Positions 1-6,549 of a DNA stretch of 8,004 bases are shown here, in pieces; position 1 is the stretch's first letter; each line of letters begins with the position of its first letter. The stretch comes from an uncultured Burkholderiales bacterium. GTDB lineage: Bacteria; Pseudomonadota; Gammaproteobacteria; Burkholderiales; Burkholderiaceae. Where the stretch lies: the NCBI GenBank assembly GCA_903845315.1, contig CAIMWY010000081.1, forward strand, positions 1-8,004, in the 5' to 3' direction. The notes under the pieces are model-generated. The model had not been told where the DNA came from, made no database searches, and saw nothing but the letters and a program-made list of their open reading frames with translations. The position numbers were made by a program, and so were the translations under genes.

Positions 1-1352
1 ACGCGCAAGGAAAAGACCTTACTACCGAATGTTTTGCGTCGAATGGTGGAGGTGTGAATTTGCTCACGCAAAAACAACAAGATCGCCAAGGCCACGCCCA
101 CGCCCGACGCCGCAATCAAACTCACGGTGTTGGCCACGATCACCACCAACACGATCACACCGAAGTCGAGCACCGTGTCTTTGGAGCGGGCCATCTGAAA
201 CGAATGCCAGTCAATCATCTTGAAGCCAATGACGATCAACAAGGCAGCCAAAGCCGCCACAGGCACCCACGCGATCAGCGAAGTGAGCAAGACAATGGCC
301 AGCAAGGACCAAAGTCCCTGGAACACCCCAGACAAATAAGTGGCGCCGCCACTGGCTTTGTTGACCAAGGTCGCGCCCATGGTGCCTGCGCCCGGCGCGC
401 CACCGATCAAGGCAGAAGCCAAATTGCCCAAGCCCTGACCAATCAGCTCTTGGTTCGAGTTGTGGCGTGACCCCGTCAATGCGTCCAGCACCACACAGGT
501 TTTGAGCGTATCAATCGACAACAACACCGCCAAGGTCATGGCCGGAAACACGATCTGCTCCCAATGCGGCAAGCCTGACTCGGCCAAACTTTTCCAAGGG
601 CCCGTCAAAGTGTCCAGCAAGCCCTCGCCGCCCACGGCCAGCGGGCCAATGATCAAGGGGTTGTCATGCAGTGCAGTCAGTTCGGGCCAAGCCGTCAAAG
701 CCAACAGCCAATACGTGGCCATGCCGGCCATCAGGCCTTGAATCACCGCTGGCACACGGCTGGACAAGCGTGGGGCCAACAGCATCACGCCTGCCGTGGC
801 GGCGCCAATCAACAAACTGGGCAGTTGCCACAGCGCCGGCGCCATCAAGCCCTGCCACCAGTTCATGCCTTTGGGCAAAGCCATCCACTTAGGGAGTTGG
901 CTCATCACAATGATCAAGCCCACGCCACTGAGGTAGCCGCTGACCACCGGGAACGGCATGTACTTGATCAACTCGCCAATGCGCAGCAAACCAAACGAAA
1001 TCTGCACCAAGCTGCTCAAGAGCGCCACCAAAAACAAGGTCATCACCACCCCACCCACGCCGCTGCCTTGCTGCGTCATTTGGATGGTGAGCGCCGACAG
1101 CACAGCAGCAGCAGGCGCACAAGGTGCCGAGATCAAACGCTGGGTGCCGCCAAAGGTGGCGGCAATCAAACCCAAAGCCGCCACGCCCAGCATGCCGGCC
1201 AAGGCGCCTTTGGCGCCAAACTCCGCGCCCAAAGGCGAGAAGATGGTCACGCCAAAGGCAATGGCCGAAGGCAGGGCCACCAGCATGGCGGCAAAGCCGC
1301 CCCAGATGTCGCCTGATAAGTTTTTAGGGGCGTGGAGGGTGTGTGTGCTCAT
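1..1352 (-). CDS. SulP-family inorganic anion/carboxylate transporter, partial (C-terminus off the left edge)
   Basis: This is an inner-membrane SulP permease. Family members move sulfate, bicarbonate or dicarboxylates, and the substrate cannot be told here. The minus-strand reading frame is open from ATG 1352-1350 to the window edge, giving 450 residues with no stop. It has the family layout: a short cytoplasmic N-terminus, then FAAMLVALPSAIAFG near residues 20-34 in the first membrane segment, QRLISAPCAPAAAV (71-84), a GELIKYMPFPVVSGYLSG stretch (126-143), SIDTLKTCVVLDALTGSRHN (279-298) and NQELIGQGLGNLASALIGG (300-318). Many hydrophobic helices follow to about residue 425. The last visible residues are basic (around IRRKTFGSK), the usual link to a cytoplasmic STAS domain that would lie outside the window. 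It is divergent from the receptor gene. Only a weak AGG is seen upstream as a ribosome site. Family assignment is firm; substrate is unknown. Confidence 0.9.
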   Translation of the reverse strand, partial: MSTHTLHAPKNLSGDIWGGFAAMLVALPSAIAFGVTIFSPLGAEFGAKGALAGMLGVAALGLIAATFGGTQRLISAPCAPAAAVLSALTIQMTQQGSGVGGVVMTLFLVALLSSLVQISFGLLRIGELIKYMPFPVVSGYLSGVGLIIVMSQLPKWMALPKGMNWWQGLMAPALWQLPSLLIGAATAGVMLLAPRLSSRVPAVIQGLMAGMATYWLLALTAWPELTALHDNPLIIGPLAVGGEGLLDTLTGPWKSLAESGLPHWEQIVFPAMTLAVLLSIDTLKTCVVLDALTGSRHNSNQELIGQGLGNLASALIGGAPGAGTMGATLVNKASGGATYLSGVFQGLWSLLAIVLLTSLIAWVPVAALAALLIVIGFKMIDWHSFQMARSKDTVLDFGVIVLVVIVANTVSLIAASGVGVALAILLFLREQIHTSTIRRKTFGSKVFSLR

Positions 1353-1505
1353 TCGCTTAACCTGGCATTTGTCGGGAATTCAAAACCTGCGCCTTGATTG
1401 CTCATGCGGCACTCTACTGACTTAACGCCAAACGGGTGTCACCCATGCAACTGAAACCGGGCGCGTGCCCCCTAAGATCGCTCTCCATCCTGTCATTGAC
1501 GAAAG
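1353..1505. promoter_or_regulatory. Divergent intergenic region between the transporter and receptor genes
   Basis: These 153 bases separate two divergently transcribed genes, so promoters for both should lie here. No sigma-70 pair with good spacing stands out; a TTGATT at 1394-1399 has no convincing -10 at 16-18 bases. The clearest structure is a short odd palindrome, GGGTG-T-CACCC, at 1434-1444, which could be an operator half-site pair. CTTAAC occurs twice, at 1356-1361 and 1421-1426. No riboswitch fold was recognised. The regulatory role is inferred from position only. Confidence 0.4.
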
Positions 1506-3602
1506 TTGCGTGTGCTGAATCGACTGCTTGCTGCCAGCGCCTGGTGCGCCATGTCTGGACCGGTATTGGCCCAAATTCAAACCGACGCCTTGCCTGAGAT
1601 CACGGTGCAAAGCGGCCGTTTGGCGCAAAAGCAGTTCGACGCTCCCGCCTCGGTGTACACCATCGACGCCGACACCCTACGCAGCAGCGGCCCCCAGGTC
1701 AACCTGTCCGACGCGCTCAACCGCGTGCCCGGTGTGGTGGCCTTGAACCGCAACAACTACGCGCAAGATGTGCAAATTTCAATCCGGGGCTTTGGCGCAC
1801 GTGCGGCGTTTGGTTTGCGTGGCATCCGCCTCATCACCGATGGCATACCGGCCACCATCCCCGATGGCCAGGGCCAAGCCTCCACGGTCAGCCTGACATC
1901 AACCGAGCGCATCGAGGTGCTCACCGGCCCACTGGCCCAGTTGTATGGCAATGCCTCGGGGGGGGTGATTCAAACCTTCACGCGCGAAGCAGGCACTGGG
2001 CCCGAGTTGCAAAATCAGCTCTTCGTCGGCTCGTTTGGCATGACACGCACCGACTGGCAAATGAGCGACCGCCTGGGCCAAGTCGGCATCGTGGCCGACT
2101 ACAGCTCCTTTGGCATCAGTGGCTACCGCGCCAACAGCGACGCTCGGCGCCAGCAACTCAACAGCGTGATCACGGTGGACGCCCAACCCGACACCCGCTT
2201 CAAGCTCATCGTCAATGTGTTTGACATGCCTTATGCCAAAGATGCACTAGGACTCACTGCCACTCAGCTCAGCACCCCCGACATGGCGGGCACCAACGCC
2301 ATCAGCAACGGAGCCCGCAAAACCGTCAAGCAAGAGCAGTTGGGTGGTGTGCTGGAACACCGCATCGACCACGACCTGGCGCTGCAAGCCCGCGTCTACA
2401 GTGGCATGCGCGACAACCTGCAATACCAAGCCTCCAGCACCACGCCCAACGCGGGCACCTGGGTCGGCTTGAGCCGCCACTTTGACGGTATGGGTGTTCA
2501 GCTCAAGGGCAAAGGCCGCGGCTTGGGAGACACCCGCATCGACTGGGTGGTGGGCGTCGACAAAGACCATGCAGGTGAACAACGCCAAGGTGGGAGCACC
2601 GCCTTTGGCAACCAAACCGGCTTGGCCACACGCAACGAAATGAACGAGGCCGACAACTTGGACTACTTTGGGCAAATCAATTGGCACTTGGGCGAGCGAT
2701 GGACGGTCGTCACCGGGGTGCGCCGCAGCAGCGTAGACCTCAAAAGCCGGGACGACTACTTGAGCGACGGCAAAGACGGCTCCGGCTCCGCCAGTTACAC
2801 CGCCACCAACCCCATCTTGGGGCTGACCTGGCATGCCAGCGACAGCCTCAACCTCTACATCAACCAAGGCAAGGGTTTTGAAACACCCACGCTGTCAGAA
2901 GCGGCCTACACCAAAAGCGCAAGCTCGGTGGTGGGCTTGTTCAACCCCAACTTGCTGGCCGCACGCAGCCAGCACTTGGAAGTCGGCAGCAAGTGGGCGC
3001 CATCTGCCGCCACACGCATAGACGCCGCTTGGTTTCGCATCACCACCGACAACGAGATCGTGTCGTCGCTGTCTGCTGGCGGCAAAACCGCCTACACCAA
3101 CGCCAGCCAAACACAGCGAGACGGCCTGGAGCTGTCGTGGCGCCAGCAGCTCAACCCGCACTGGCGCGGCCTGGCGTCAGCCACCCTCATGCAAGCCAGC
3201 TACACCCAAGGTTTCAACAGTGTGTTGGCGGGTAACAAACTGCCTGGTATCCCCCAGCGACAACTCTTCAGTTCACTGCAATGGTCGCAACAGGGTTTCA
3301 GTGGCACAGCGCGCAAGCCAGCCTTGGGCACTGAGGTGGCCTTGGATTGGATGGCACGCTCACAGCTGTGGGCCGACGACAACAACATCGCCAGCGCCGC
3401 AGGTTTTGGTGTGCTCAATGCCCGTGTGCGTCAGCGCTACGCGGTGGGCACCGCGCAAGTAGAAGCCTTTGTGGGCATCGACAACCTGAGCAACCGCAGC
3501 GCCGTGGGCTCGGTCATCGTCAACCAATCGAGCAGCCAGTATTTCGAGCCGGGCCTGCCCCGCTCTTGGGTGCTGGGTGTGCAAAGTCGCCTGCCACTTT
3601 GA
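1506..3602 (+). CDS. pqqU: TonB-dependent outer-membrane receptor, PqqU (YncD)-like, probable PQQ uptake
   Basis: This is a TonB-gated outer-membrane receptor of 698 residues, essentially the length of E. coli YncD/PqqU, the PQQ uptake receptor. A signal peptide (residues 1-22, ending PVLA/Q) is followed by a TonB-box-like EITVQ (31-35) and a plug domain to about residue 160. The rest is a 22-strand-type barrel. Compared from memory with YncD, the signature blocks match closely: NYAQD (84-88), SIRGFGARAAFGLRGIRL (92-109), DGIPATIPDGQGQ (112-124), LYGNASGGV (146-154), KGFETPTLSEAAY (456-468), and VGSVIVNQSS followed by YFEP near the end (667-682). The start is TTG 1506 or, with better spacing after GAAAG at 1501-1505, GTG 1512; an in-frame stop lies at 1497-1499. 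It ends in leucine, not the usual aromatic residue. The PQQ-dependent dehydrogenase downstream supports the substrate. Receptor class is certain; PQQ specificity is likely. Confidence 0.85.
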   Translation: MRVLNRLLAASAWCAMSGPVLAQIQTDALPEITVQSGRLAQKQFDAPASVYTIDADTLRSSGPQVNLSDALNRVPGVVALNRNNYAQDVQISIRGFGARAAFGLRGIRLITDGIPATIPDGQGQASTVSLTSTERIEVLTGPLAQLYGNASGGVIQTFTREAGTGPELQNQLFVGSFGMTRTDWQMSDRLGQVGIVADYSSFGISGYRANSDARRQQLNSVITVDAQPDTRFKLIVNVFDMPYAKDALGLTATQLSTPDMAGTNAISNGARKTVKQEQLGGVLEHRIDHDLALQARVYSGMRDNLQYQASSTTPNAGTWVGLSRHFDGMGVQLKGKGRGLGDTRIDWVVGVDKDHAGEQRQGGSTAFGNQTGLATRNEMNEADNLDYFGQINWHLGERWTVVTGVRRSSVDLKSRDDYLSDGKDGSGSASYTATNPILGLTWHASDSLNLYINQGKGFETPTLSEAAYTKSASSVVGLFNPNLLAARSQHLEVGSKWAPSAATRIDAAWFRITTDNEIVSSLSAGGKTAYTNASQTQRDGLELSWRQQLNPHWRGLASATLMQASYTQGFNSVLAGNKLPGIPQRQLFSSLQWSQQGFSGTARKPALGTEVALDWMARSQLWADDNNIASAAGFGVLNARVRQRYAVGTAQVEAFVGIDNLSNRSAVGSVIVNQSSSQYFEPGLPRSWVLGVQSRLPL
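1958..1965 (+). repeat. G8 homopolymer inside the receptor coding sequence
   Basis: Eight consecutive G residues encode part of the conserved GNASGGV segment of the receptor plug (residues 152-154). Conserved glycines could equally be written GGC, so the run is not forced by the protein. Tracts of this length can slip during replication and would shift the frame early in the gene. Confidence 0.9.
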
Positions 3603-3632
3603 CATCAGCACTAGCACTTACCCGCACTTATA

Positions 3633-3660
3633 GGCCGTGAATCGCCTTTGCGACTCGGCC
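3633..3660 (+). other. Imperfect hairpin between receptor and dehydrogenase genes
   Basis: GGCCG (3633-3637) pairs with CGGCC (3656-3660), and TCGC (3642-3645) pairs with GCGA (3650-3653), around a CTTT loop. A small TGAA/CT internal loop separates the two stems. No T-run follows directly; the nearest is TTTT at 3675-3678. It is therefore more likely an RNA-stabilising or weak attenuating structure than a true terminator, if it matters at all. Confidence 0.35.
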
Positions 3661-3696
3661 TCGGTTTGACTTCGTTTTAAATCCGACTCCTCACAC

Positions 3697-3703
3697 AAGG
3701 AGA
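3697..3703 (+). promoter_or_regulatory. Strong ribosome binding site fixing a GTG start
   Basis: AAGGAGA ends 5 bases before GTG 3709. It is the strongest Shine-Dalgarno site in the window and supports the GTG as the true start of the dehydrogenase, because the signal peptide begins immediately there. Confidence 0.8.
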
Positions 3704-3708
3704 CCTCC

Positions 3709-4950
3709 GTGCAACAACGACGCTTCATCCGCACGCTGCAAAACGCAGCACTCACCTTGGGCCTTGGCCTCGCCAGCGCTGGTGCATTTGCACAAGCTGC
3801 CGCGCCTGCTGCCGCAGCCCCCGCCATTCCGCCCACCTGGGCCCAAGGACGGACGCCCGATCAAATGGCGCTGAACTTGACACCGAACCCACCCGGAATG
3901 ACCGCACTGCCCGCCAGTGAGATTCCGACCCAAAACCTCAAGGCGCCAGCCGGCTTCAAAGTTGAGCTGTGGGCCACGGGCATGCCGAACGCTCGCTCCA
4001 TGGTGCAAAGCCCCAGCGGCACCTTGTTTGTAGGCACCCGTTTCACCGGCAATGTGTATGCCGTGATCGACAAAGGCGACAAGCGCGAAGTCAAAACCAT
4101 TGCCAAAGGCCTGCACCGCCCCAACGGCGTGGCCTTCAAAGACGGCTCGCTGTATGTGGCCGAGTTGTCGCGCATCATTCGCTACGACAACATCGAAGCC
4201 AATTTGGACAACCCACCCGCACCTGTGGTGGTATTTGACGCGTTGCCCAAAGACGAAGCCCACGGATGGAAGTTCATGAAGTTGAGCCCAGATGGCAACT
4301 ACCTGTATTTCCAAATTGGCACCCCTGCCAATATCGTGGTTCAACCGGTCACGCACGCCACCATCGTGCGCTTGAACCTCAAGACCAACATCCTCGAGAC
4401 CATGGCACACGGCGTGCGCAACAGCGTGGGCATGGACTTCCACCCCGTCACCAAAGAACTCTGGTTCACCAATAATGCGCGCGATTGGGTGAACGACGAT
4501 CTGCCCAACGACACCTTGCACCGCCTCACCCGCAAAGGCATGAACTTTGGCTACCCCTTCTGCCACCAAGGTGATTTGCTAGACATTGACCATGGCAAGG
4601 GCCGCAGCTGTGACGAGTTCGACAAACCTGCCTTGAAGATTGGCCCACACGTGGCGGCTTTGGGCATGCGCTTTTACACCGGTAAGCAGTTCCCTGCCGA
4701 GTACAAGAACAACATCTTCATCGCTGAACATGGCTCTTGGAACCGCACCAAGAAAACCGGCTATGACGTGGTGCGTGTGGTGCTCGATACCAAAGGCAAC
4801 GTGACCAAAAAAGAAGTCTTCATCTCTGGCTGGGCTTCGGGCGAAGACTACTTTGGCCGCCCTGCTGACGTGCATGTCTTGAAAGACGGCTCGATGCTGG
4901 TGTCTGACGATGTAGCGGGCGCGATCTTTCGCGTGACCTACGCGAAATGA
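3709..4950 (+). CDS. Exported PQQ-dependent sugar dehydrogenase (sorbosone dehydrogenase / GSDH-like, COG2133 type)
   Basis: This is a periplasmic quinoprotein that probably oxidises a sugar, sugar aldehyde or alcohol using PQQ. It has 413 residues. A signal peptide with basic RRFIR and a hydrophobic core ends at AFA/Q (28/29), followed by an Ala/Pro-rich linker (30-42). The remainder fits the six-bladed beta-propeller of soluble glucose/sorbosone dehydrogenases: APAGFKVELWATGMPNARSM (79-98), GLHRPNGVAFKDG (134-146), HGWKFMKLSPDG (185-196), HGVRNSVGMDFHP (234-246), AEHGSWNRTKKTGYDVVRV (339-357) and GRPADVHVLKDGSMLVSDD (383-401). H185, R237-N238 and R346 are the best counterparts of the family's PQQ-site His and Arg/Asn residues, placed by eye. 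Cys285 and Cys301 could form a disulfide. The paired arginines resemble a Tat motif only loosely. The 106-bp gap from the receptor gene and the ATGA overlap with the cytochrome gene suggest one operon. The substrate is unknown. Confidence 0.87.
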   Translation: MQQRRFIRTLQNAALTLGLGLASAGAFAQAAAPAAAAPAIPPTWAQGRTPDQMALNLTPNPPGMTALPASEIPTQNLKAPAGFKVELWATGMPNARSMVQSPSGTLFVGTRFTGNVYAVIDKGDKREVKTIAKGLHRPNGVAFKDGSLYVAELSRIIRYDNIEANLDNPPAPVVVFDALPKDEAHGWKFMKLSPDGNYLYFQIGTPANIVVQPVTHATIVRLNLKTNILETMAHGVRNSVGMDFHPVTKELWFTNNARDWVNDDLPNDTLHRLTRKGMNFGYPFCHQGDLLDIDHGKGRSCDEFDKPALKIGPHVAALGMRFYTGKQFPAEYKNNIFIAEHGSWNRTKKTGYDVVRVVLDTKGNVTKKEVFISGWASGEDYFGRPADVHVLKDGSMLVSDDVAGAIFRVTYAK

Positions 4951-5546
4951 GCTTCTTGGAGCTCTCAAAGGCCATTCAAGGAATGGCCTTTTTTACGTCA
5001 GCGCTCGTCACGCAGCTGGCTTGGTCTGCCCCCGATGCGGTGGCAGGAAAGGCCAAAGCGCAGGTGTGCAATGCCTGTCATGGCGAGTTGGGCATCTCGG
5101 CCGTTCCCGGGGTACCGCATTTGGCCGCGCAGCCGCCACTGTCGGTGTTCTACCAACTGCTGCAATTTCGTGAGCAGCGGCGCAAGGGTGGCGGCATGGA
5201 AGTTACCGTGGCTCAACTGAGCGACACAGACATGCGCGACATTGCGGCGCACTACGCCGCACTGCCAGCGCCCCCCGCACAAGCCGGTGGTGATGCCGGC
5301 AAAATTGCCAGAGGCCAAGTGATTGCGCAGCAACAGTATTGTTCGTCATGCCACGGCGCCCAACTGCAAGGCCAAAAACATGTGCCACGCTTGTCCGGAC
5401 AATCCAGCGAGTACTTCAGCCACCAACTGCGCAATCTGCGCTCTGGCGCGCGCGCCGACATGGACGGCACCATGGGCAGTGCAGCACGCAGCTTGACCGA
5501 CGAAGAGATTGAGGCGATGGCGGTTTATGCTGCCAGCTTGCCTTAG
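4947..5546 (+). CDS. Exported diheme cytochrome c (c4/c553-like), probable electron acceptor of the dehydrogenase
   Basis: This is a periplasmic electron carrier of 199 residues with two class I c-type heme domains. Heme sites are CNACH (41-45) and CSSCH (132-136). Likely sixth ligands are M84, before VAQLSD, and M176, before a matching SLTDEE segment, at the same spacing from the conserved LxD turn. An N-terminal hydrophobic stretch (13-28, ending WSA) is a probable signal peptide; the only positive charge before it is K8, which favours the upstream ATG at 4947. That start overlaps the dehydrogenase stop as ATGA, implying translational coupling. An alternative ATG at 4983 follows AAGGA directly, with no spacer, and would lack a charged N-region. 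The first codons lie within a terminator-like hairpin. Position directly after a quinoprotein dehydrogenase suggests it receives electrons from it, as in other PQQ dehydrogenase-cytochrome pairs. Confidence 0.87.
   Translation: MSFLELSKAIQGMAFFTSALVTQLAWSAPDAVAGKAKAQVCNACHGELGISAVPGVPHLAAQPPLSVFYQLLQFREQRRKGGGMEVTVAQLSDTDMRDIAAHYAALPAPPAQAGGDAGKIARGQVIAQQQYCSSCHGAQLQGQKHVPRLSGQSSEYFSHQLRNLRSGARADMDGTMGSAARSLTDEEIEAMAVYAASLP
4967..4994 (+). terminator. Intrinsic-terminator-like hairpin overlapping the start of the cytochrome gene
   Basis: AAAGGCCATTC (4967-4977) pairs perfectly with GAATGGCCTTT (4981-4991) over 11 bp around an AAG loop, and six T residues (4989-4994) complete a plus-strand rho-independent terminator. 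It begins 16 bases after the dehydrogenase stop but lies inside the frame of the cytochrome, whose alternative ATG at 4983 is in the 3' arm. It may end part of the transcripts after the dehydrogenase, while ribosomes coupled through the ATGA overlap could open it. The structure is plain in the sequence; its efficiency is unknown. Confidence 0.75.
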
Positions 5547-5551
5547 AGGAG
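5547..5551 (+). promoter_or_regulatory. Ribosome binding site that sets the Bug protein start
   Basis: AGGAG, directly after the cytochrome stop codon, sits 8 bases before ATG 5560. This favours 5560 over an in-frame upstream ATG at 5509, which lies within the cytochrome gene and would spoil the signal peptide. Confidence 0.8.
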
Positions 5552-5559
5552 AAACCGCC

Positions 5560-6549
5560 ATGACCCAGACACGACGCATCCTGCACGGATTACTTGTCTC
5601 TCTGGGTCCGGCACTTGCGCTAGCGCTTGCCACCCCTGCTCTGGCAGCCAGCTTCCCCACCAAGCCCATTCGCATCGTGGTGGGTTTTCCTGCGGGTGGC
5701 CCCTTGGACCTGCATGCCCGACTGCTGGCCGACAAGCTGCAAACCGTGATCGGGCAACCCGTGTTGATTGACTACAAGTCTGGCGCTGGCGGCACGGTGG
5801 GCGCCCAAGAAGTGATGAAGTCTGCCCCCGATGGCCACACCTTGATGCTGGCCAATACCGGCGTGATGGTGATCAACCCCGCGCTCTACACCAAGCTGCC
5901 GTATGGCACGCTGCGCGACTTTGTGCCCGTGGCGCGCACCGCCATGCAACCTCTGGCTTTGTTGGTCAACCCCAAGTTGCCCGTCACCACCCTGCCCCAA
6001 TTCATCGCCTACGCCAAGGCACGCCCCGGGCAAATCAACTACGGCTCGGCAGGCAATGGTGGCATCAGCCACTTGGCGCCCGAGATGTTCAAAAACGCCA
6101 CCGGCTTGTTCATGGTGCACATCCCTTACCGGGGCAGTGCACCCGCCTTCACCGACCTGATGGCGGGTCAAGTGCAGTTCATGGCAGAGAGCATTCCACA
6201 AGCGGCCAATTACCACCGCCAAGGCAAGGTGCGCGCCCTGGCCGTGACCAGCCAAGAACGCAGCGTGGCCCTGCCCGATGTGCCCACCGTGATGGAAAGC
6301 GGCTTGCCTGGGTTTGAGGTGGTGGGCTTTTATGGTTTCTTGGCGCCCGTGGGCACACCCAAAGACGTGGTGCAGCAACTCAGCGACGCGTTCAAGACCG
6401 TGCTCGCTCAAGCCGAGGTGCGCAGTCGCATGACCGACCAAGGCGCCGACCCTGCCTTCTTAGGGGCCGACGACTTTGCCAAATTTCTCGGCACAGAGTT
6501 GGCGCGCTGGTCAGAGGTGGTGAAAAAGTCCGGCGCTAAACTGGACTGA
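5560..6549 (+). CDS. Bug-family (TctC-type) periplasmic solute-binding protein
   Basis: This is a secreted periplasmic binding protein of 329 residues, typical of the Bug family, which binds small carboxylates, amino acids or amides. A signal peptide (1-29, TRRILHG then a hydrophobic core ending PALA/A) precedes the hallmark FPTKPIRIVVGFPAGGPLD (32-50). Next come SGAGGTVGAQEV (74-85), the PDGHTLMLANTG segment (90-101), PGQINYGSAGNGG (156-168) near the ligand site, and HIPYRGSAPAFTDLMAGQV (187-205). DVPTVMESGLPGFE (240-253) and a conserved C-terminal helix region complete the fold, so it appears intact. It starts 13 bases after the cytochrome gene with its own good ribosome site, so it is probably the last gene of the operon. 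No TctA/TctB membrane partners are present, which is common for these proteins in Burkholderiales. The ligand is unknown; it could be an oxidised sugar acid or PQQ itself. It overlaps the convergent ATP-grasp gene by 14 bp. Confidence 0.9.
   Translation: MTQTRRILHGLLVSLGPALALALATPALAASFPTKPIRIVVGFPAGGPLDLHARLLADKLQTVIGQPVLIDYKSGAGGTVGAQEVMKSAPDGHTLMLANTGVMVINPALYTKLPYGTLRDFVPVARTAMQPLALLVNPKLPVTTLPQFIAYAKARPGQINYGSAGNGGISHLAPEMFKNATGLFMVHIPYRGSAPAFTDLMAGQVQFMAESIPQAANYHRQGKVRALAVTSQERSVALPDVPTVMESGLPGFEVVGFYGFLAPVGTPKDVVQQLSDAFKTVLAQAEVRSRMTDQGADPAFLGADDFAKFLGTELARWSEVVKKSGAKLD

Noticed and set aside
54..1316. Several plus-strand open frames (for example 54-470 and 666-1316)
   Set aside because: They are opposite the continuous SulP frame, whose conserved motifs hold throughout; their translations are Gln/His/Arg-rich and composition-driven.
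1353..1505. Possible cobalamin-type riboswitch ahead of a TonB receptor gene
   Set aside because: No B12-box or conserved core could be recognised, and the receptor resembles PqqU rather than BtuB.
3691..4569. A 292-codon open frame on the minus strand opposite the dehydrogenase
   Set aside because: Its translation is low-complexity, rich in Val, Gly and His with no recognisable motif, and it mirrors a clear family gene; it is a codon-bias shadow.
5509..5559. Upstream start for the Bug protein at 5509
   Set aside because: It lies inside the cytochrome gene and adds residues before a normal signal peptide; AGGAG at 5547-5551 supports 5560.
5620..6441. A 273-codon minus-strand open frame opposite the Bug gene
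   Set aside because: His/Gly/Ala-rich translation without domains or a ribosome site; a shadow of the Bug coding sequence.
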